DNA from: Eshraghiella sp050874365
GTDB lineage: Bacteria > Bacillota > Clostridia > Lachnospirales > Lachnospiraceae
Assembly (NCBI GenBank): GCA_050874365.1
Contig: JBNMKN010000009.1
Location: forward strand, 1 to 29,422
Direction: 5' to 3'
Length of the DNA: 29,422 nucleotides
Shown: positions 23,610-29,422 of the stretch, piece after piece
Layout: every line of letters starts with the position of its first letter
How positions within the stretch are numbered: position 1 is the first letter of the stretch
Program-made: the position numbers and the translations under genes
The notes under the pieces: generated by a model
Seen by the model: the letters and a program-made list of their open reading frames with translations, nothing else
What the model was told of the DNA's origin: nothing
Database searches by the model: none

Positions 23610-23649
23610 GTTATATGCATAATATAACAAGTAAACGCAGCAAAAGCAA
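23610..23649 (-). promoter_or_regulatory. Promoter of the gntR-mcsA-mcsB-clpC operon with operator palindrome
   Basis: On the minus strand there is a -35 TTGCTT (23644-23649), a 17-nt spacer and a -10 TATATT (23621-23626). The -10 is inside the perfect inverted repeat GTTATATGCATAATATAAC (23610-23628; 7-bp arms, 5-nt centre), the likely binding site of the GntR regulator. I found no CtsR heptad repeat (GGTCAAA-type) nor a CIRCE element. Confidence 0.75.
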
Positions 23650-23667
23650 TAGTTTTGCCCTGCTGCG
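23636..23667 (-). terminator. Hairpin after the cohesin-like gene, possible terminator
   Basis: On the minus strand, CGCAGCA (23661-23667) pairs with TGCTGCG (23636-23642), with an inner GCAA/TTGC pairing, followed by a weak TTTACTTGTT tail. It is about 20 nt after the stop codon of the cohesin-like gene. Its 3' arm contains the -35 of the gntR operon promoter. Confidence 0.5.
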
Positions 23668-23686
23668 CTCAAATTTAATACTTTTT

Positions 23687-25306
23687 TTATTTTTCTTCAG
23701 AATCTGATGTGGCTTCTTCTTCGGATACTTTTTCGGTCTCCGTTGTATCGGCTTCCTGTTCTTCCACGGCTTCACTTACAGGTTCTTCCTGTTCTTCTGC
23801 GGTTTCGTTAACAGGTTCTTCGTCAGGTATTGCCTCTGTTGTTTTTTCATCGGTTGCGGCAAATTCTTCATGATATACATCATGTTTCTTTGTCTTTTTA
23901 CTGATTAAAAATACAACTACGCCTGCTATGACAATCAATAACAAAGCTCCGCCTATTATAATAATATTTTTATGGTTAAAGGTAACTCCGTCATCGTTTT
24001 TTTCTGTAACAGGTGTTGAAACCGTCTCATCCGGTGTTGTAGTCTCGTCTTCAACAATTTCAGGGGATGTGGTACGCAATCTTTGTATTGTGCCCTCTAC
24101 AGTATCGTAAGAATACCACGAATACTTTTTATTGGAGTTCATTGCGTAAAAATAAATATATTCTCCGTCAACGTATCCTTTTATGGTCTTATCCTTGACT
24201 TTTACATCCGTTTCCTCGCCTGCCATTGATGTATCGGTCTTGCGGCTGTCAAATACATAATATGTATTTTCGGAATTAGATATTACAATATAAGGATAAA
24301 AATTTTTACCGTCATATATATAAAAGTTTCCGTTTCCTTCAGAATCCACAAGATACATAAGTGTAAATCCTGTTGTACTTCCCGTTGCGGTTATTACATC
24401 TTTTCCGTTATATGAACCAAGTTCTACTTCATATCCATCAGGGACACTGCCTGCATCAAACTCAGATGACACGTCATATTCTTTGCCGTCTATAGTTACC
24501 TTAAAACTTGCAGGCGGTTCTGTCGGTGGTTCAGTTGGTGCCTCTGTCGGTGGTTCTGTAGCCGGTTCAAGCCTGAATATATTGAGGTTATATTTCATTG
24601 CTTTGCCATTAGGAGCATAACTTGTAATTGTAACGTAGTTATTGCCAACCGCAAGATTATCTCTGTTACCCGATATCTCTACTCTGCCGCCCTGTGAGCT
24701 TGTAGCTGCCACATTAACGGATGTTACGGAATTATCCACATAACATACATAATCCAATGTCCATTTGGCAAATGCAGGACTTAAGTTAGCGCCTCCTACC
24801 TGAATTGAACTGAGTGTGGCATCATCGGAACCCGGTGCCGGAGGTGCTGTAACATTAACGGAAGCAGAACCGCACGCAGGACTAAAATCATTACCATCAG
24901 TATTAATAAACTGCTGTCCTTCAATTGTAAAATTACCGGTTCCTGTCTGGTTAGCTTTGAAAGTGATATTCCACTTATACTCGGTCTGTTCCTCTAATCC
25001 ACCTAGAATTTCAAAAGGTATCGTACCATCATATCCATCACCTGAATCCCCCATACCACTCACATACGAAAAAATAATTTTATCGTATTTAAGACGAAAC
25101 ATGGAATATGTTATTCCTACAGGGTTATTTAATTTAACCTCCACAGTAATTGTATTGCCTGCAATTATTTCTCCGGCACTTGCAGTAACAGTAATGGTGC
25201 CTTCTGACGCATAAGTCTTTTCAGGCTTTGAGAATATTGTAAAACATATTGAAATGCACAGCAAAGCAATCAGCATTATTTTAATTAATTTGTTATTTTT
25301 AGACAT
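23687..25306 (-). CDS. Membrane-anchored surface protein with cohesin-like domain
   Basis: A 539-residue exported protein. A signal peptide at 1-34 (cleavage near TYA-SEG) comes first. A cohesin-like beta-sandwich follows at about 37-153, starting TITVTASAGEIIAGNTITVE and containing the FRLKYDKIIF strand. A cadherin-like domain is at about 162-246 (DATLSSIQV...LNIF). A PT-rich linker (248-266), an unrecognised domain (about 268-410), a Thr/Glu stalk, one membrane segment (447-468) and a 65-residue acidic cytoplasmic tail complete it. Cohesins bind dockerins; the gene 11 nt upstream encodes a dockerin. GGAG lies before the ATG. Thus it may tether that hydrolase to the cell surface; the pairing is inferred. 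No LPXTG motif, so anchoring would be by the membrane segment. Confidence 0.82.
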   Translation of the reverse strand: MSKNNKLIKIMLIALLCISICFTIFSKPEKTYASEGTITVTASAGEIIAGNTITVEVKLNNPVGITYSMFRLKYDKIIFSYVSGMGDSGDGYDGTIPFEILGGLEEQTEYKWNITFKANQTGTGNFTIEGQQFINTDGNDFSPACGSASVNVTAPPAPGSDDATLSSIQVGGANLSPAFAKWTLDYVCYVDNSVTSVNVAATSSQGGRVEISGNRDNLAVGNNYVTITSYAPNGKAMKYNLNIFRLEPATEPPTEAPTEPPTEPPASFKVTIDGKEYDVSSEFDAGSVPDGYEVELGSYNGKDVITATGSTTGFTLMYLVDSEGNGNFYIYDGKNFYPYIVISNSENTYYVFDSRKTDTSMAGEETDVKVKDKTIKGYVDGEYIYFYAMNSNKKYSWYSYDTVEGTIQRLRTTSPEIVEDETTTPDETVSTPVTEKNDDGVTFNHKNIIIIGGALLLIVIAGVVVFLISKKTKKHDVYHEEFAATDEKTTEAIPDEEPVNETAEEQEEPVSEAVEEQEADTTETEKVSEEEATSDSEEK

Positions 25307-25317
25307 TACTTACTCCT

Positions 25318-27531
25318 TTATTTCTGTTCAATCACAGTTCCTTTAATAATATATCTTCTCATAACAGCAAAATCATATATGTCTACGCCTTTATTTTCCT
25401 TATGTATATCTGCTGCTTCAAGGAATATTCCTGATAATCCTGTTTTCTTAATTATAAGTTTTCTTATATAAGCAAAGTCATATATATCTATCTTTCCGTC
25501 ACCATTGACATCACCATATATTACAATATTTTTTGACATATATAATGTACCGTTTGTATCATGGATTCTTAACATATCACCTGTGCCGATAATCTTATCT
25601 CCGGACTTTACATTACCTGAGCTGTCGGTAATCTGAGCCGTTCCGCCTGTAACCTTAAGTCTTTGAAGGGCGGTATTTACCGTGTCTCCCACGGCAAAAT
25701 TATGGATATACTGATCTTTTAATTTAAGTTCCTTAAAATCAATATTTACCTTGGTAAGCCTTGTAATATCCACTTCATAAGTCTTATGCTCGCTTCTGTC
25801 GGAGGCTGACGGATATACATCTATGTACACCTTGGTTGTTCCCTCAGGCAGATTGATATTACCTGTTGTTCCGTTTGCAAGAACGGTTGTTGTACTGCCC
25901 GTTCTCATCTCAACAGTTGCTATTGACGATTCCGTCTTATAATTTAATGCTAAGGACGTAACATCATTGGCAACTCTCATGGTGTATTTATAAGTATTCA
26001 TGTTAAAGGTCTCATTAAATCCTGACTTACTTGATGAAAGAGACGTCAGGTATGTACTGCCTTCCGCCCTTGTGACCTTAACTTTATAAGTCTTAGTTGT
26101 GCCATATTCTGATTTGCAGACAATATTAAACTCATTATTGCCGACTTTCAGGCTATGTGTTCCGGTTCCCGATATCGAGGATGTTTTAGCGTAAGCCGAT
26201 GCCGACAATTTAATCTGTGACACCTTATATGGAACAACCAGTGAATATTCTGTTGTCTCAGAATTAAAGGTTGGTGTAAGACCTGCACTACTGCTCTTTC
26301 CGTCCATATCTATAAGCGTTGCGCTTATTCCAGAAAGCCTTGTATTAGGGTTAGCCGTTGTCTTTTCATCCCCGGATGGTGAAGCCGGTTTTTTACATGA
26401 TGAAGGCATATTGTTATATACAGGGATTCTGAATACAAAAGACGAATTAAGAAGTCCCGCATTCTTATAAGTCTCGTATATCTTACTGCCTTCAGTCAAT
26501 GTTGCGGTAAGATTCTGTGCATACTGCTTCCAGTAATAATATTTAGGATTGACCACACTGAACATTTCAAAATATATTGTATCCTGACCTATCTCTATAT
26601 AACCTGTGTATACTTTAACGGCACCGCCCATTATTGCAAGATATGGGCTTGTCCAGCCTTCAGCCTTCGCTTCCTTGCCTCCGTTATTGATAACAGTCTG
26701 CTTGCCATCTCCTGCCGCTCCTATGTTGAAAAAGTTATAATATACCGTATTACCATCGCCGTTTGCCTGATAAAAATTACTGCCGTCTTTGGTTGACACA
26801 CCTTTGCCAAGCTCATCGTTGCTTGTACCTTTTTCCTGACGAAGTCTTATAGCAAGATGTATTGCACTCACTTTAGACTTTTTTGCAGCTTCAACTATTA
26901 CCTGTGCATAAGTCATATTATTAGGTGCTCCGGGACATACCGTATTATACATAAATGTTCCGTTAAGTGTGGAATTAACAAGGTCAACCGTATCGTGACT
27001 GCCGTCATAACTTAACTTTTCAAACATGTATATATAGCTCTCGTTAAGCCAGTTTCTCGGGTCCATTACATAAGAAATAGCGGCAGTCGACGCCTGATTC
27101 CAATATCCCGTATCAAAGCTTACCCAGTTATTGGCTGAATAGTTATACGCACCGCTGACATCATCATAAGCTTTCCACGCAGTAGGTGTCTGATACCATG
27201 CCCATTCCCCATTAGATTTAAGGTCCGCAAGTCCAAGTGACATACTATGACCGGCTGCCGGAACAAGTTTTCTTTTTAATGCAGCCTCATTTTTAAGCAC
27301 TTCATTCCAGTCAAGCCCTGTATTGAATGCTTCAAAAGTCCAGTTAGGATGTTTATCATGCAAAGCCTGTATGTAAGGTCTGTATGATTCCGGAAAAGAC
27401 TTAAGCATCTGTTCAAATGAGGTATCTGCCATGATATCGTATATATTTTTTCCGACGATACCTCCTACCAGTAAAACAACTGCAGTAAGGAGACATACTA
27501 TTTTATTAAAGAATTTCTTTGTATTACTCAT
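25318..27531 (-). CDS. Secreted glucosaminidase-like cell wall hydrolase with C-terminal dockerin
   Basis: A 737-residue exported protein. An uncleaved or cleaved N-terminal signal segment is at about 9-27. A glucosaminidase-type region (about 40-380) includes the motif FPESYRPYIQALHDKHPNW and the AIRLRQEKGTS stretch whose Glu233 is the likely catalytic acid. Two cadherin-like repeats follow (about 397-488 and 493-591), then a short beta domain and a dockerin (672-731). The first calcium loop, DVNGDGKIDIYD, is canonical. The second (DIHKENKGVDIYD) is one residue longer and less ideal, but both repeats share DIYDFAxxR. Expected to cut peptidoglycan glycan strands. First gene of a two-gene operon with the cohesin-like protein. 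AGGA lies 8 nt before the ATG. Confidence 0.87.
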   Translation of the reverse strand: MSNTKKFFNKIVCLLTAVVLLVGGIVGKNIYDIMADTSFEQMLKSFPESYRPYIQALHDKHPNWTFEAFNTGLDWNEVLKNEAALKRKLVPAAGHSMSLGLADLKSNGEWAWYQTPTAWKAYDDVSGAYNYSANNWVSFDTGYWNQASTAAISYVMDPRNWLNESYIYMFEKLSYDGSHDTVDLVNSTLNGTFMYNTVCPGAPNNMTYAQVIVEAAKKSKVSAIHLAIRLRQEKGTSNDELGKGVSTKDGSNFYQANGDGNTVYYNFFNIGAAGDGKQTVINNGGKEAKAEGWTSPYLAIMGGAVKVYTGYIEIGQDTIYFEMFSVVNPKYYYWKQYAQNLTATLTEGSKIYETYKNAGLLNSSFVFRIPVYNNMPSSCKKPASPSGDEKTTANPNTRLSGISATLIDMDGKSSSAGLTPTFNSETTEYSLVVPYKVSQIKLSASAYAKTSSISGTGTHSLKVGNNEFNIVCKSEYGTTKTYKVKVTRAEGSTYLTSLSSSKSGFNETFNMNTYKYTMRVANDVTSLALNYKTESSIATVEMRTGSTTTVLANGTTGNINLPEGTTKVYIDVYPSASDRSEHKTYEVDITRLTKVNIDFKELKLKDQYIHNFAVGDTVNTALQRLKVTGGTAQITDSSGNVKSGDKIIGTGDMLRIHDTNGTLYMSKNIVIYGDVNGDGKIDIYDFAYIRKLIIKKTGLSGIFLEAADIHKENKGVDIYDFAVMRRYIIKGTVIEQK

Positions 27532-27562
27532 TACTTTATCCTGTCAATTTGTATTTATTTAC

Positions 27563-27591
27563 ATTATAAAAAGAAATGCCCTCAAGGTCAA
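27563..27591 (-). promoter_or_regulatory. Promoter of the dockerin/cohesin operon
   Basis: On the minus strand there is a -35 TTGACC (27586-27591), a 17-nt spacer and a -10 TATAAT (27563-27568), 31 bp before the ATG. The -35 lies in the loop and 3' arm of the argC terminator hairpin. Confidence 0.7.
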
Positions 27592-27600
27592 CCTAAGGGC
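27569..27600 (-). terminator. Terminator of argC
   Basis: On the minus strand GCCCTTAGG (27592-27600) pairs with CCTTGAGGGC (27578-27587) with one bulge and a 4-nt loop, followed by ATTTCTTTTT. The hairpin starts about 40 nt after the argC stop and overlaps the next operon's promoter. Confidence 0.75.
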
Positions 27601-27638
27601 ACTTCCAAATATTGTATTTTTGTGAATATTCTGTGAAA

Positions 27639-28580
27639 TTACAGATTCAGACCCTTTGCTTCATCACAGCCAAGTACAATGTTCATACACTGTATCGCAG
27701 CGCCTGACGCACCTTTTCCAAGGTTATCAAAACGTGATGAAAGAAGGATTCTGTCATCATTGCCACAAACATATATTTCCATTCCGTCCCATCCGGAACA
27801 TGAATTGGCTGCCATAAAACCGTTAAGTTCTTCTGTCTGTGCATCGAAAGGTTTTACATTGATAAATTTCTCACCCTTGTAGAAATCCGCAAATACTTTC
27901 TGAAGCTCCTCCGGTTTCATACCTATCATATCCGTATAAAGAGGAATATTAACAATCATTCCACTGTAATAATCATCTACAATAGGAGTAAAAAGAGGTT
28001 CCCTTGAAAGTCCCGTAACCGCTTTCATTTCTTTAAGATGTTTATGTTTCTGTGTAAGTGCGTACTCTCTTGGGGCATTCATTTCCACAGTCTTTTCATC
28101 CGATTCATATATGGCAATGGTCTTTTTACCTGCTCCGCTGTAGCCTGAAAGGGCAAATGCGGAAATCGGAAAATCAGGTTTGATTATTCCCATTTTCACA
28201 AGCGGATAAGCAAGTGAAATAAATCCTGAAGCATAACAGCCCGGATTGGCAATTCTCTTACTATTCCTTATATTCTCCCTGAATTCTTCCGAAAGTTCAG
28301 GAAATCCGTAAGCCCAGCCTGGATTTGTTCTGTGTGCCGTTGAGGCATCTATTATTGTAACGTTTTCATTCTCCACAAGTGAAACAGCTTCAACCGCAGC
28401 CGCATCAGGGAGACACAAAAAAGTTATGTCCGATTCATTTATATATTTTCGTCTTTCATTAACATCTTTACGAAGTTCACTTGGGATTGTAAGAATCTCT
28501 ATATCGTCCCTGCCTTTGAATCTTTCATTAATTCTAAGACCTGTAGTGCCCTCGCTTCCGTCAATATATACTTTTGTCAT
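27639..28580 (-). CDS. argC: N-acetyl-gamma-glutamyl-phosphate reductase (type 2)
   Basis: ArgC reduces N-acetylglutamyl phosphate to the semialdehyde in arginine synthesis, using NADPH. The 313-residue length and the start TKVYIDGSEGTTGLRI mark the shorter type-2 ArgC, not the 345-residue type. The catalytic Cys115 is in ANPGCYASG, and the GYSGAGKK segment and the conserved histidine region (KHKHLKEM) are intact. TAAGGAG lies 8 nt before the ATG, fused to the purD stop, so the two are co-transcribed despite belonging to different pathways. No other arginine genes are in the window. Confidence 0.94.
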   Translation of the reverse strand: MTKVYIDGSEGTTGLRINERFKGRDDIEILTIPSELRKDVNERRKYINESDITFLCLPDAAAVEAVSLVENENVTIIDASTAHRTNPGWAYGFPELSEEFRENIRNSKRIANPGCYASGFISLAYPLVKMGIIKPDFPISAFALSGYSGAGKKTIAIYESDEKTVEMNAPREYALTQKHKHLKEMKAVTGLSREPLFTPIVDDYYSGMIVNIPLYTDMIGMKPEELQKVFADFYKGEKFINVKPFDAQTEELNGFMAANSCSGWDGMEIYVCGNDDRILLSSRFDNLGKGASGAAIQCMNIVLGCDEAKGLNL

Positions 28581-28590
28581 AGTATGCTCC

Positions 28591-29422
28591 TTAGTTCATA
28601 TTCTCTATTGATTTACCTATATCATGGCGCATATATTTGTTTTCAAAATCAACCCACTCGGTTGCAGCATAAGCATTGGCTCTTGCTTCTTTGAGTGTAT
28701 CGCCTTTTGCGGTAATTCCGAGAACTCGTCCGCCGTTAGTCACAATGTTGCCGTTATCGTCAAACTTTGTTCCGGCATGGAAACAGTAATAACCATCTTT
28801 GCCTTTGAAATTATCAAGACCTGTTATAATCTTGCCTTTTTCGTATGCAAGAGGATATCCGTCGCTTGCAAGAATAACGCATACACATGCTTTATCTTCA
28901 AACTGAAGGTCAATCTTATCAAGCGTTCCGTCAATACAGGCATTGAATACGTCAATAATGTCATTTTTAAGTCTTGGAAGAACAACCTGTGCTTCAGGGT
29001 CACCAAAACGTGCATTGTATTCAAGGACTTTTGGTCCCTTAGGTGTAAGCATGAGTCCGAAGAAAATAACGCCTTTAAATTCCCTGCCTTCTGCTTTCAT
29101 TGCATCAACCGTTGCCTGATATATGTATTTCTTACAAAAATCATCAACTTCTTCTGTGTAGAAAGGGCTTGGTGAAAAGTTACCCATTCCGCCTGTGTTA
29201 AGACCCTCGTCACCGTCTTTTGCCCTCTTATGGTCCTGGGCTGATGACATTATCTTAATTGTATTGCCGTCAACAAAAGAAAGTACGGATACTTCCCTGC
29301 CTGTCATAAACTCTTCTATAACGATGGTATTACCGGCATCACCAAATTTTTTATCAAGCATAAGTTCGTCAACGCCTGCCAATGCTTCTTCCTTGGTGTT
29401 GCAGATAAGAACACCTTTACCC
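28591..29422 (-). CDS. purD: Phosphoribosylamine-glycine ligase, 3' part (truncated by the window)
   Basis: PurD joins glycine to phosphoribosylamine in purine synthesis using an ATP-grasp fold. About 277 C-terminal residues are present; the frame stays open to the right edge (reading GKGVLICNTKEEALAGVDEL there), so the start lies outside the window. Landmarks are EEFMTGREVSVLSF, NTGGMGNFSPSP and the PurD signature VLEYNARFGDPEAQ. The remaining stretch to the stop, including the C-terminal domain, is complete. A TTG at 29382 is not the real start. Confidence 0.95.
   Translation of the reverse strand, partial: GKGVLICNTKEEALAGVDELMLDKKFGDAGNTIVIEEFMTGREVSVLSFVDGNTIKIMSSAQDHKRAKDGDEGLNTGGMGNFSPSPFYTEEVDDFCKKYIYQATVDAMKAEGREFKGVIFFGLMLTPKGPKVLEYNARFGDPEAQVVLPRLKNDIIDVFNACIDGTLDKIDLQFEDKACVCVILASDGYPLAYEKGKIITGLDNFKGKDGYYCFHAGTKFDDNGNIVTNGGRVLGITAKGDTLKEARANAYAATEWVDFENKYMRHDIGKSIENMN

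Overview
The window looks like a chromosomal segment of a low-to-moderate GC, spore-forming-lineage Firmicute, most likely a gut Lachnospiraceae (Clostridium cluster XIVa). The evidence is the 5' end of a 16S rRNA gene with the Clostridia-type start, an McsA-McsB-ClpC-RadA block, a SpoVAF-like sporulation gene, a choloylglycine (bile salt) hydrolase, a type-2 ArgC and a cohesin/dockerin surface pair. Nearly everything is on the minus strand, the same direction as the rRNA. Only the diguanylate cyclase and pepF point the other way. I see no frameshifted gene, phage, insertion sequence or true CRISPR array.

Layout, left to right. Positions 1-400 hold the start of a 16S rRNA gene (minus) and its leader with two tandem promoters. 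Then come a bile salt hydrolase (405-1376) and a divergent membrane GGDEF protein (1506-3203). A compact minus-strand operon at 6681-3226 runs queH, ybgC-like thioesterase, GH13 amylase, ybaK, small membrane protein. Oligoendopeptidase F (plus) converges on lspA, which follows a large chemoreceptor with an odd charged N-terminal extension. Next are a lone spoVAF-like gene and a three-gene ABC-2 exporter operon with a consensus promoter carrying a 15-bp palindrome between its -35 and -10.

The stretch 15811-16377 is non-coding and repeat-rich. It holds six full units (plus a partial seventh) of a 63-64 bp repeat, each containing a 41-bp dyad of invariant length, then a second 37-bp tandem repeat. 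A tRNA-Trp(CCA) gene with its own promoter and terminator follows.

From 16594 to 23588 runs the stress block: a sensor-less soluble chemoreceptor signalling protein, radA, a small conserved protein, clpC, mcsB, mcsA and, at the head of the operon, a GntR-family regulator where CtsR would normally sit. Its promoter carries a palindrome over the -10.

From 23687 to 27531 is a two-gene surface operon: a secreted glucosaminidase-like wall hydrolase ending in a dockerin, followed by a membrane-anchored protein with a cohesin-like domain. The right end has argC and the 3' part of purD, co-directional and 10 nt apart.

The strongest leads for something undescribed are the 63-64 bp dyad array next to the ABC exporter promoter and the adjacent cohesin/dockerin wall-hydrolase pair.
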